52,896 bases of DNA from NCBI GenBank assembly GCA_023301465.1, contig JALZUQ010000062.1:1-52896 (forward strand), written 5' to 3'. The position numbers were made by a program, and so were the translations under genes. The notes beneath the pieces were generated by a model. The model did not search any database. It was not told the DNA's origin and saw only the letters and a list, made by a program, of their open reading frames with translations. How positions within the stretch are numbered: position 1 is the stretch's first letter; every line of letters begins with the position of its first letter. Below are positions 38,451 through 46,920 of this stretch, in pieces. Source of the DNA: Oligoflexales bacterium. GTDB lineage: Bacteria > Bdellovibrionota_B > Oligoflexia > Oligoflexales > JALZUQ01.

Positions 38451-39887
38451 CTAAAGAAAATAGTTACGTATATAGTTATTTTGTTCTTCATCGGTCTCTA
38501 TCTCTAATAGGTCTATTAGTTTTTGAAACTTAGACAATTCTGATGTTCGTTTAGAGGTGTATTCAACCCAGAATGAATCACCCATAGAAAGAGAATCTGC
38601 AAATGATAAACTTGATTTTCCATCTATAATACTCGTAAACAACTGAACTAAATTTTCACGAACCAGAAGATCGATACATGGTTCAATTAGCTTAGTCTTC
38701 ACACCAAGTGACTTACTACAGCTTTCGACAAACTCTTCGAGTATTAGTTCTGAGGTATTATGATCCATCATGTTTAAATCTATTGTTTTATAAACATCAG
38801 CAACTAGTTCGGGGTTTGGATAAGAACGATCGAGCATATAGCGTGCCATATGAATATCTCTCGAGGTATAGAACACAAAAGATTTTGCAGATTTTCCATC
38901 ACGCCCTGCTCTTCCGCTTTCTTGAAGATATTGTTCGATATTCATTGGCAATCCAGCATGGATCACCTGACGCACATCATCTACGTGAATACCAAGACTA
39001 AATGCTTTTGTGGTTACAAGCACAGAACATTGCCCTGTGTTAAAAGCAGATTCAATTGCAGATTTTTGTTGAGAGTTTAATTGCCCATGATAAACATAAC
39101 TATCTTTATGCTTAGCTTGAATAGAACGATGAATAGAGTTTGCTAGCTTTATTGTTGAAGCATAAACAATTGTTTGACCAGAATCTGAAATAGATTCTAA
39201 TACAGAGTGCTGTTGATCAATAACAGATGAATACCGATTAAAAACCATTTTAATATTTTTTCTAATGGGTTCAATCTTAATCGAAGGGACATCAAAACCA
39301 AAAATTTGCTTTTTGATTTTTGCTTCATCAGCCCCAGAAACAGTAGCAGACAATGCTAAAATCGGCGGAATAGAGTGAAAAATGTTTTTTATATGGTTAC
39401 CAATTTTTCGGTAATCTGGCCGAAACCCAAAGCCCCAATCACTTACACAATGAGCCTCATCAATCACAATTAATTTTGTATCTACTCTTTGAAGAAATGC
39501 CGTGAGAGTTTTACTTTTTAAGCTTTCAGGGGTTGTAAAAAGGACTTTTGTTCCCCCTGCCTCTATTTCTTGAAGAGCATTTTTCTTCTCTTCAAAGCTC
39601 ACTTGATGATGAAAAGCAGCTGATTTTAATCCTAAAGAATGACAAGAGTGCTGTTGGCTTCGTACAAGAGAGATCAAAGGAGAAATCACCAAAGTAAATC
39701 CATGGCGGGATGCAAAGCTTTGATAGCAGAGACTTTTACCACTACCAGTTGGAGCAACCAGTAAACAAGAAGTACCGTTTTCTAAGTACTCAAGTGATTG
39801 TTGTTGAAATGGTTTTAAATCAAACTGTATGCCAGCTTTAAAAGAAAATGATTCTTTAGAATAACTATAAATTTCATTGGATGGCAT
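38451..39887 (-). CDS. RecQ-family helicase, short form
   Basis: 478-aa ATP-dependent DNA helicase. Motifs: Q region near LKPFQQQSLEYL, Walker A APTGSGKSLCYQ, DEAH box VIDEAHCVSDWGFGFRPDY, motif V/VI with SGRAGRDGKSAKSFVFY. The C-terminal third is short. The RQC zinc cysteines and the HRDC domain of full RecQ are not recognisable, and the protein ends in NYIRNYFL. It may be a reduced helicase for a special task. ATG 39887 overlaps the preceding gene and has AGGTG before it. Confidence 0.85.
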   Translation of the reverse strand: MPSNEIYSYSKESFSFKAGIQFDLKPFQQQSLEYLENGTSCLLVAPTGSGKSLCYQSFASRHGFTLVISPLISLVRSQQHSCHSLGLKSAAFHHQVSFEEKKNALQEIEAGGTKVLFTTPESLKSKTLTAFLQRVDTKLIVIDEAHCVSDWGFGFRPDYRKIGNHIKNIFHSIPPILALSATVSGADEAKIKKQIFGFDVPSIKIEPIRKNIKMVFNRYSSVIDQQHSVLESISDSGQTIVYASTIKLANSIHRSIQAKHKDSYVYHGQLNSQQKSAIESAFNTGQCSVLVTTKAFSLGIHVDDVRQVIHAGLPMNIEQYLQESGRAGRDGKSAKSFVFYTSRDIHMARYMLDRSYPNPELVADVYKTIDLNMMDHNTSELILEEFVESCSKSLGVKTKLIEPCIDLLVRENLVQLFTSIIDGKSSLSFADSLSMGDSFWVEYTSKRTSELSKFQKLIDLLEIETDEEQNNYIRNYFL

Positions 39888-40740
39888 AAACAGCACCTAC
39901 AGTCACAAACCAGCCAAGAGAGTCGTCTAATCGGTTTGCTTGAAGTGCTAATTCCGGTTGCCAATCTTTCATATTATAGAGAGCACTTAACCTGAGACCA
40001 AACTCAAAGTTAAATCCATCATCGACTTCAATATCAAACTCTTGCCCAGAGTCTTGAGCTGGTTGATCACTTAGCTTAGAAATTGAATATCCACCACCGA
40101 CATTTCCTTCTATTCTTAAAGACACTGGGTAGTTTCGAGGAGTCTGATAAGAAGCCCCCACCAATAAGCTAAAAGATAACAGTGAATGTTCTCTAGGGCA
40201 ATCTAGACAAGCAGTCGTTGCAAACCTTGGGTTTGCATCTTGATCCTTTGTTCCATAATAAGTATTTAGTCTTCCAGTCCAAGCAAAGCCATGTATCCCT
40301 TGGGCATAATCAAAGTGTAATCCAAGCAATCCAGTTTTCATGGTACCGGTTGTTGAGTACTCACCTAAGCCAAGCCCAAACCCAAACTTCATTTTTCGAT
40401 TTTCACGAAATCTGGGGTAATCAAGAAGTTCATACTGAGCATCTGTTAGCACTCTAATCCGGTGGGAGTGTCTTATTCTAGAAAACTTCTTATCTACTTT
40501 TACTTCTTTTTTATCTCTTTTTGCAGAGTCTACCACTCCAGTCGCAACAAGTTCACCGGCAGCCGTAAAAAATCCGACTTTGTCACCGATCGTCAAACGA
40601 GAAGAATCTACAAAACAAGATTTTTGCGATTTATTACATTTTAGATAATAGCCAAGACTTCGAGATTGGGATGAACCCTCAAAGGAAAAAAAAGTTACAA
40701 ATGAAATGAACAAACCGAATTGAATGAGAGACTTTTTCAC
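39874..40740 (-). CDS. Exported beta-barrel-like envelope protein
   Basis: 288 aa from GTG 40740, which has AAGGTGG before it and gives a proper signal peptide (KKSLIQFGLFISFVTFFSF). Residues 40-110 look like a small beta domain with two nearby cysteines. Residues 115-288 alternate aromatic/glycine strands (FGFGLGLGEY, LLGLHFDYAQ, RIEGNVGGGYSI, LRLSALYNM) and end in a strand-like AVYAIQ, as in outer-membrane beta-barrels. No named family was recognised. It lies 13 nt after the MglA-like gene. Confidence 0.65.
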   Translation of the reverse strand: MKKSLIQFGLFISFVTFFSFEGSSQSRSLGYYLKCNKSQKSCFVDSSRLTIGDKVGFFTAAGELVATGVVDSAKRDKKEVKVDKKFSRIRHSHRIRVLTDAQYELLDYPRFRENRKMKFGFGLGLGEYSTTGTMKTGLLGLHFDYAQGIHGFAWTGRLNTYYGTKDQDANPRFATTACLDCPREHSLLSFSLLVGASYQTPRNYPVSLRIEGNVGGGYSISKLSDQPAQDSGQEFDIEVDDGFNFEFGLRLSALYNMKDWQPELALQANRLDDSLGWFVTVGAVYAIQ

Positions 40741-40753
40741 AACAACAACCACC

Positions 40754-41341
40754 TTAAGAAGTATGAATGATTTTTTTGATGACCATCTTTGAGATTTCAT
40801 CTAAAACACCGGGAGTTCCATCATCGAGTTTTGCACAAGTCTGATAAGAAGCAAATTGCTGGTGATTAAGATGTCGGTCCATATCCTTAACTGCAAGTGC
40901 AGTTTTTTCGTCTTTATGATTATATTGAAAAACTGTCGATAAACTATCAAGTGAGAGCTTTGCTTGTGCAATTCTTTCACTTGCTTCTTCATAAGCAACA
41001 AGATTTCGATCCATAGACTTTAAGCGTGAATCAAAAGTAAACAATACCCCATCAACACCACTAAACATCACCTTTTCAACGGTTTCATACATTCTGGTTG
41101 ATTGACTAGGAATAAATAAGTGAAGTTTAAGGTGAAAATCTTTTATGTAGCCAACACTAATAGGTAAGAACTTAAATGAAAACTCATCTGAGCTTTCCCC
41201 TAGTTCCAGCATACCTTCTTGAACATCCTCAGAAGTTTGGCGTAAAAAGGATCTAAAAGTTTCTGTTTTGCCAGAACCGGTTGGTCCAAAACACAAAAAC
41301 TTTGTGTGTATTTCTTTTGAATCAAAATTAACATAAGCCAT
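40754..41341 (-). CDS. Divergent MglA-like small GTPase
   Basis: 195 aa. The layout matches MglA, the polarity and gliding GTPase: MAYVNFDSKEIHTKFLCFGP, then P-loop GPTGSGKTET (MglA has GPxxCGKTT), FKFLPISVGYI, KLHLFIPSQ in the switch region, GVDGVLFTFDSR, and VFQYNHKDEK at the base-recognition site. There the canonical NKxD has His in place of Lys, and the second P-loop Thr is Glu. Nucleotide binding or specificity may therefore be altered. No MglB-like gene is adjacent. It sits between dnaX and an envelope-protein gene. Confidence 0.7.
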   Translation of the reverse strand: MAYVNFDSKEIHTKFLCFGPTGSGKTETFRSFLRQTSEDVQEGMLELGESSDEFSFKFLPISVGYIKDFHLKLHLFIPSQSTRMYETVEKVMFSGVDGVLFTFDSRLKSMDRNLVAYEEASERIAQAKLSLDSLSTVFQYNHKDEKTALAVKDMDRHLNHQQFASYQTCAKLDDGTPGVLDEISKMVIKKIIHTS

Positions 41342-41373
41342 ATCGTTATGTTAAACGATCATTGCTTTTAAGT

Positions 41374-43038
41374 CTAGGGTTCTGATATGTCGATTCGGTC
41401 TATATTTAAGCCAAATTCATTTAGTAGTTTTTGAGTGAGAGGGTGATCTCTTGCTTCTTTTTTAAGTGCTTCATCTTGGGCGTTTTTTTCGAAATGACGT
41501 ACATCGACTAAATTGTGTTGATCATTCGCATCTTGACCAACTTTTAACTCTTGTGAGTCAACAGGAGTAGGGATTACCTCAGGTGATGATTCTCTTAGCA
41601 CCACATTCAAACGGCCACTAAAACCAAAAAGACTCTTCATCTGTACAAGCATTCTTTTTTGACTGTCTGGCTGAAGCAATCCGCTTGCAGCCATGGTCTT
41701 TTCTGGCACGGCCAATTCGATTAGATTTTCATCATATTTCAGCGGATAAAGATCTTCGAGCTGCCTTCCTTGAAGAGGTTTCTGCTTCTTCCATAGCTCT
41801 ACCATCCCACGCCATGTTTCAGGAAAAGCTTGTGTTTCAGGTTTTTTCTCAACAATAGGTTCTTTTAAACCAGTAATACTCAACTTAGATTTAATTGCTT
41901 CCGTAGGTTTTTGAACTTTATTTTTTTCAAGATTCAGCTTTGGAGGTACTGGTTTTTGAACTTCAGAAATTTTAGGAGCACTTCTCAAGGGCGACTTAAC
42001 TTGTTCCACTGCAACCTGACCTTGCGGCCTCGCCATCCACTCAAGAATATTATTTTCAAACACTAGAGAGTCCACAACTGAACCATCTAATGATCGGTGT
42101 AAACCAACAAAATGATTAAAAAGAGAAAACCATCTAGGTTCACTACTACCATCTATTTTCACTTTTTGGTTTATATACTTAAGTATTTGTTGTGTTGTCT
42201 TTTTAAAGTCAACACCGTTTTTATGTAACTTCGAGACAATATCAATCACAGATTCAGAGTTCTTCGATAAAACCACAGCACAAAGATCTTGAATCACCTG
42301 CGTTCCTGTAACAGCAAAAAACTTTTGAATCTTGTCTACTGTCATATCACCATTACAAAGTACATACGCTTGATCTAAGTTCGTTTGTGCATCTCTCATT
42401 GAACCTTCAGACGAATCGACAATGAGGTTCAAAGCTTCTTCTTCATACTGCATTTGTTCTTGCTTACAAATAGACTCCAAACTACTCAAAATAAGCTGGC
42501 GATCTACCTTACGAAGAGAGTAGCTTTGACATCTTGAAATAATAGTATTGGGAACTTTATGTAGTTCTGTTGTCGCAAAAATAAAAACAACTTGTGCCGG
42601 AGGTTCTTCAAGAGTTTTTAAAAGAGCGTTGAAAGCACTTGTAGAAAGCATGTGAACTTCATCAATCATATAAACTTTATACTTTGATGCCTGCGGAGCA
42701 TAGTAAACTGTTTCTTGAATTTCACGGATATCATCGACACCGGTATTGGAAGCACCATCAACTTCCATCACGTCTACATGAGATCCATTTGCAATGGATG
42801 TACAACTTCCACACTCACCACATGGAGTATCCGTTGGTCCTTGCTCACAATTAAGTGCTGTTGCAAATAGCCTTGCGAGAGTTGTTTTTCCAACACCTCG
42901 AATCCCTGTTAAAATAATGGCATGAGGAATTCTACTTAACTTGACCGACGCCATTAACGCATCACGCACATGGTCTTGGCCTTTGACTTCATCAAAAGTT
43001 TTTGGACGGTATTTACGGGCTATAGGTAAGTAACTCAA
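41374..43038 (-). CDS. dnaX: DNA polymerase III subunits tau/gamma
   Basis: Clamp-loader ATPase. Starting at TTG 43038 gives LSYLPIARKYRPKTFDEVKG, the usual DnaX N-terminus, with GGGGA in front. An ATG at 43068 lies inside the SRP RNA gene. Motifs: Walker A GIRGVGKTTLAR, a four-cysteine zinc site (NCEQGPTDTPCGECGSC), MIDEVHMLS and SRC. The tau-type C-terminal region follows a proline/lysine-rich linker. At 41921-41927 an A7 run in the coding strand, with a TAA one codon later in the -1 frame, could yield a gamma-like short product. Confidence 0.94.
   Translation of the reverse strand: MSYLPIARKYRPKTFDEVKGQDHVRDALMASVKLSRIPHAIILTGIRGVGKTTLARLFATALNCEQGPTDTPCGECGSCTSIANGSHVDVMEVDGASNTGVDDIREIQETVYYAPQASKYKVYMIDEVHMLSTSAFNALLKTLEEPPAQVVFIFATTELHKVPNTIISRCQSYSLRKVDRQLILSSLESICKQEQMQYEEEALNLIVDSSEGSMRDAQTNLDQAYVLCNGDMTVDKIQKFFAVTGTQVIQDLCAVVLSKNSESVIDIVSKLHKNGVDFKKTTQQILKYINQKVKIDGSSEPRWFSLFNHFVGLHRSLDGSVVDSLVFENNILEWMARPQGQVAVEQVKSPLRSAPKISEVQKPVPPKLNLEKNKVQKPTEAIKSKLSITGLKEPIVEKKPETQAFPETWRGMVELWKKQKPLQGRQLEDLYPLKYDENLIELAVPEKTMAASGLLQPDSQKRMLVQMKSLFGFSGRLNVVLRESSPEVIPTPVDSQELKVGQDANDQHNLVDVRHFEKNAQDEALKKEARDHPLTQKLLNEFGLNIDRIDISEP
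41918..41928 (-). promoter_or_regulatory. Candidate programmed frameshift site in dnaX
   Basis: The coding strand reads GAA AAA AAT AAA. A slip of one base back on the seven A residues would read AAA then TAA, a stop, two codons after the shift. The short product would end just after clamp-loader domain III, as gamma does in E. coli. No stimulatory hairpin was recognised. Transcript slippage on the A-run could give the same product. Confidence 0.5.
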
Positions 43039-43068
43039 AGGCTTCCCCAGAAAAGAAATAAAGCCCAT

Positions 43069-43173
<105 letters not shown>

Positions 43174-43190
43174 ATGAGCTCTAAAGATGA

Positions 43191-43219
43191 TTTATCCCAT
43201 AAAACGTACCGAGAGACAA
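43191..43219 (-). promoter_or_regulatory. Candidate SRP RNA promoter
   Basis: On the minus strand TTGTCT (43214-43219) and GATAAA (43191-43196) are separated by 17 nt. They are placed so that transcription would begin close to the start of the SRP RNA. The match is moderate at both boxes. Confidence 0.45.
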
Positions 43220-43408
43220 TCGTGTGTTTTCTTACTCACGAAAGAGACAAAAGAATGGCTCTCTTGTGTTCTAGGAGACACATAGGATTTAGGTGATTAA
43301 AAATTAACTTCAGTAATTACAGTCGATTAACAACTGATCAAACTGGTGCTGTAGTTGCATTTACATGGCCCAGAGTATGTTGAATGAATTTATAAAATGG
43401 AGAAAAAA

Positions 43409-43837
43409 ATGAAACATAAAATCGCTGCACTATTAATGATCAGTTTTTTAATGATTAGCTGCGGAGTATCAGTTAGCTCTGAAACTGTACGCGAAGGTAA
43501 CTACGCAACTTATGAAATCTACAAACTAGACACCTCAATCAGTTTGGAAACAGAGCACGGTGAAATTGTTGATTATGGATGTATTTCATTAGATAGTGAC
43601 AGTGCAAGTATCACGTCTATTTTCACAGATGACCCATATGACGACAAACTTACTTTTGAATATTCCTTAGTAGACGGAGAACTAGAGTATGGTTTTACAA
43701 TAAATGACTATGATCGCGAAATGCGAACAACCTCAAAATACACATTCATTGATAGCTATGGGAGCCGTGAAGTAACAAAAGAAATGAACGGTGAAATATT
43801 TATCGCAGTTGTTTCAGGAAATACATGCCTATACTAA
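43409..43837 (+). CDS. Small lipoprotein of unknown function
   Basis: 142 aa, not recognised. The signal peptide ends with a lipobox (SFLMISC), so lipid anchoring is likely. ATG 43409 has GGAG at the right distance; the upstream ATG at 43397 overlaps that ribosome-binding site. The mature domain is acidic and beta-rich (many S, D, T, Y), with cysteines near YGCISL and a C-terminal GNTCLY that could form a disulphide. Its stop overlaps the convergent gene by 4 nt. Confidence 0.65.
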   Translation: MKHKIAALLMISFLMISCGVSVSSETVREGNYATYEIYKLDTSISLETEHGEIVDYGCISLDSDSASITSIFTDDPYDDKLTFEYSLVDGELEYGFTINDYDREMRTTSKYTFIDSYGSREVTKEMNGEIFIAVVSGNTCLY

Positions 43838-45012
43838 TGGCGGATTTTCAATACGATAAATGGTTTGTTTGTTTTTATTACATCGGTCCACTCATTAAAG
43901 CCACGATTTACAAAAGTAAACGTGGCTTTTTTGATTTGGCTTTTATCTACTTTCTTGTGCACTAATCCAATAAATTCGTTATAAACCAGCCTACCAACTG
44001 CAAAGTCTTTCTTATTCTTATTAAACACTGAAACTTTAATTCGAATATTTTTATCTTTTGGAGCAGACTGTAAAAAATTCTCAAGAGCTCTCATCGAAAC
44101 ATTTGATTTTGTGCCAATAGTATCTATCTCATTTAAGAAAATTGGAAAATCAGAGAAAGAGCCTTCAAAAACTTTTTCTACTGTTTGGAGTTGAGAAAAA
44201 TCTGTTACGCCTTTGTATGCTTTTTCACTTATCACTTTTTCAACCCACTCTTTAGGTGCAACACCCGAAATTTTGAGTTTACCATCAACACCCTCTACAC
44301 TAACGACCGAGTCGGGAATATCATCTTTGAGTGAAAGTTGTTTTTCTTTTGGTTTAGCTTGATCCACTGGAGAAACTAAAGAGGGTTTAGTCTTCTCTGA
44401 ATTCTGAGGACCCTTCAATTGATAAACAGGGACCCAATTCACCACTAAATTCCTACCCGTCAAAACCTTAAAACGAACCGTCAACCATTTTGTGTTAATG
44501 TTTGTTGTTTTCACTCCTGAAACCTTGTACACATCTTTTTCTTGAATACTACCAGTAACCAAAACACCCTGTTTACGCACTTTATTCAACAACTCTGCGA
44601 GGATAAATTCCGTACGGTTTTGCTTGACGTTAATGATCTTTTGATGCTGCATCAGCATAACGCCACCAAAAACAACAAGCATTATAAATGGAATATTCAA
44701 AAAAGATGAGATTTTACTCTTTGAAAAGTATGAGGTTAACGTACTATTTTTTGGTAGAAATAAACCTAAAGAAGAACCTAAGACCCACCCGGGTATATTA
44801 TTAAATCTTTCTACCCAACTTTTATGATAAGACTCTCGAACTTTTTCTGAACTAAGGTCCATATCAGAAATCATTTTTTCTAAATTCTCGATCTCTAATG
44901 AAAGCTCTTCAATAACACCAGCATAATCAGAAAACAATAAACGACGCACCTCTCTCAGGTCTTGTTCATCCTGAGAGTGCGTACTTGTTTGTAGTTTTCT
45001 CGCTTCTGACAC
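43834..45012 (-). CDS. Inner-membrane protein with OmpA-like C-terminal domain
   Basis: 392 aa. GTG 45012 follows AGAGGA and shares one base with the stop of the preceding gene. The N-terminal region (LREVRRLLFSDYAGVIEELS) plus a coiled coil resembles the RELL segment of a class of OmpA-family proteins. One membrane span is at about 110-127 (FLNIPFIMLVVFGGVMLM). The C-terminal 90 residues (NIRIKVSVFNKNKKDFAVGR, then KKATFTFVNRGF) look like a degenerate OmpA-type domain. A role in linking the inner membrane to the envelope is inference. Confidence 0.55.
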   Translation of the reverse strand: MSEARKLQTSTHSQDEQDLREVRRLLFSDYAGVIEELSLEIENLEKMISDMDLSSEKVRESYHKSWVERFNNIPGWVLGSSLGLFLPKNSTLTSYFSKSKISSFLNIPFIMLVVFGGVMLMQHQKIINVKQNRTEFILAELLNKVRKQGVLVTGSIQEKDVYKVSGVKTTNINTKWLTVRFKVLTGRNLVVNWVPVYQLKGPQNSEKTKPSLVSPVDQAKPKEKQLSLKDDIPDSVVSVEGVDGKLKISGVAPKEWVEKVISEKAYKGVTDFSQLQTVEKVFEGSFSDFPIFLNEIDTIGTKSNVSMRALENFLQSAPKDKNIRIKVSVFNKNKKDFAVGRLVYNEFIGLVHKKVDKSQIKKATFTFVNRGFNEWTDVIKTNKPFIVLKIRH

Positions 45013-45377
45013 TATTTTTCCTCTGAGTTTTTTTCTAGTTCTTCTAGCTTCAATTCTAATTCAAGAATTTTTCGCTGTATTGTTTGATGAATTTCAGTTA
45101 ATTCATTTCTGATGACAGACTTCACATCAATATTTGGCAAAGACAAACGCTCTTCGATTTCTTCAATACGACCGAGTAAAGTACTTGATAAAGATTTCTT
45201 AAGATTGATGAGTTCTTCTACCACCGTTTCGAGCCTCTCTAACATTGTGCCTTCGATCATGTTGATACGTTTTTCTAACTTGCGAACAGCAGGACCTACA
45301 AACAACTCTCGCAGCCGCTGCATATCACTCGTCTCTTCGCCGTCTCCGGCACCATACAGTGTTTTTTTGTCGATCAT
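45012..45377 (-). CDS. Coiled-coil protein, partner of the OmpA-like protein
   Basis: 121 aa with no signal peptide or membrane span. Residues 25-45 (MQRLRELFVGPAVRKLEKRI) again resemble the RELL-like N-terminus of the next gene. The rest is a continuous charged heptad pattern, hence a coiled coil, ending in a Glu/Lys-rich tail. The stop and the next GTG start share one base (TAGTG), so the two are translationally coupled and probably interact. The specific function is unknown. Confidence 0.6.
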   Translation of the reverse strand: MIDKKTLYGAGDGEETSDMQRLRELFVGPAVRKLEKRINMIEGTMLERLETVVEELINLKKSLSSTLLGRIEEIEERLSLPNIDVKSVIRNELTEIHQTIQRKILELELKLEELEKNSEEK

Positions 45378-45508
45378 ACTTTGCCTAAACTACAGTGTTT
45401 CTTAGAGAGATAATCGGTATTTAAGGTTAGACCTGAATGAGTTTCTACCATGCGAGACATAGCTCATTATATAACGCGATGGAATAATTGGACAAAAATG
45501 GGATTTTA

Positions 45509-46099
45509 ATGCATAGTTCAAACATGCATTTCATTGATCTCAACATCTTAAAATTCTTTAATCAAGACTTGTTTAGCCCTTTTGCTACTAGAGTTTTTAC
45601 CTTTGCAAGTTCGCCTTACCCGTATGTTATTTTTGCATTATTACTTTTCTTTGTGTCTTTTAAAAACCTTCCTTGGAAAAAAGCCATTAGCATCATCATT
45701 ATTAGTGCGTTAATTGTTGGGTTTTGTGATGTAGTATGTACTTACTATTTCAAAAGAACTTTTTATGCTGTTAGGCCATGTGCCATTTATGATTGGGTTA
45801 TGAAACCACCATCATGCAACGGCAGGCATTCGTTCCCTTCAAATCACTCTATTAATATCGCTAGTTTAGTGGGCTGTTTTCTTTTAGTCTGCAAGAGCAT
45901 CTTCTCTAGAAAACATTTTTTTAATATTAGCATTGTATCTATTTTAGCGGCGTTTACAGTAGGAGCATCTAGAGTTTACTTTGCACAACATCGCCCATCT
46001 GAAGCACTCATGGGTTTGATTCTAGGTTTTTATATTAGCTGGTTTGTCTTGGAAAATTTTACTTTTTACAAAAAAAATACCCCTGCCCATGCCAAGTAA
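45509..46099 (+). CDS. PAP2-family membrane phosphatase
   Basis: 196 aa with about five hydrophobic spans. The PAP2 motifs are present: KRTFYAVRP (motif 1), FPSNHS (motif 2, catalytic His) and SRVYFAQHRPSE (motif 3, with Glu where Asp is usual). Such enzymes dephosphorylate undecaprenyl pyrophosphate, phosphatidate or lipid A. The HSFPSNH context and its neighbour uppP make undecaprenyl pyrophosphate or lipid A plausible substrates. A TTG at 45488 with a weak GGA is an alternative start. Confidence 0.82.
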   Translation: MHSSNMHFIDLNILKFFNQDLFSPFATRVFTFASSPYPYVIFALLLFFVSFKNLPWKKAISIIIISALIVGFCDVVCTYYFKRTFYAVRPCAIYDWVMKPPSCNGRHSFPSNHSINIASLVGCFLLVCKSIFSRKHFFNISIVSILAAFTVGASRVYFAQHRPSEALMGLILGFYISWFVLENFTFYKKNTPAHAK

Positions 46100-46117
46100 A
46101 TATATTTTTTATCAGGC

Positions 46118-46900
46118 TTACGGATTCATCACAGCGTAAATTAAGAACAATGCTAAAATAATTCTATAAACCGCAAAAACTTCAAACCCAAGACGTTTCA
46201 CAAACCAAAGAAAGTAGTGAATCGCAATAAGGCCTACGACCCCAGACACTAAAAAACCGGCAACAAAATCCCATTGCGACATTAAACTTAAAATATCTCT
46301 AGACTTTAAAACAGAGGCACCAAGCATTACTGGCGTACCAAGTAAAAAAGAAAATTTTGCTGCAGCATTACGGTTTAATCCAACTAACCGACCACCAATA
46401 ATGGTGATACCACTTCTAGAAACTCCGGGAATCAACGCTATAACCTGAAAAAAACCAACACACAGTATTCGCGAAAAACTTAAACTTGAGATTTCTTGCT
46501 TTGAACTAACCTTCCTATCAACAACCACTAGAATGACTCCAACCACAATCAACGCAATAGCCATTACCATAAAGTTTCCATGGAGAAGATCTTCAATTTT
46601 ATCATCAAACAACAAACCAATTACAGCAGCTGGAAGCGTCGCAACAGCAAGCCTAAAAAGCATTGAGTCAAATATTTTCTTTTTTATGATTTGATCTTTA
46701 AACTCAGCTAGGTAGTTTAACCAATCTTTATAAAAATAACTGACAATCGCAAGTGAAGTCCCAAGGTGTAGACCCACGTTAAAACCCATTGAAAGCTTTT
46801 TGTTTGAAATAAACTCAGAGTAAATCAACAAGTGAGCCGAAGAAGATATAGGCAAAAACTCAGCAATTCCCTGAATAATTCCTAATATAATGGAGTCCAT
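46118..46900 (-). CDS. uppP: Undecaprenyl-diphosphate phosphatase
   Basis: Regenerates undecaprenyl phosphate, the lipid carrier for peptidoglycan and other wall polymers. It has the BacA/UppP signatures GIIQGIAEFLPISSSAHLLI at the N-terminus and LIPGVSRSGITIIGGRL in the middle, plus seven or eight hydrophobic spans. It is 260 aa, near the usual length. It starts 20 nt after egtD, so it may share that transcript. The PAP2 gene converges on it with 18 nt between the stops. Confidence 0.94.
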   Translation of the reverse strand: MDSIILGIIQGIAEFLPISSSAHLLIYSEFISNKKLSMGFNVGLHLGTSLAIVSYFYKDWLNYLAEFKDQIIKKKIFDSMLFRLAVATLPAAVIGLLFDDKIEDLLHGNFMVMAIALIVVGVILVVVDRKVSSKQEISSLSFSRILCVGFFQVIALIPGVSRSGITIIGGRLVGLNRNAAAKFSFLLGTPVMLGASVLKSRDILSLMSQWDFVAGFLVSGVVGLIAIHYFLWFVKRLGFEVFAVYRIILALFLIYAVMNP

Positions 46901-46920
46901 GATCTACTCTCTCAATAAAA

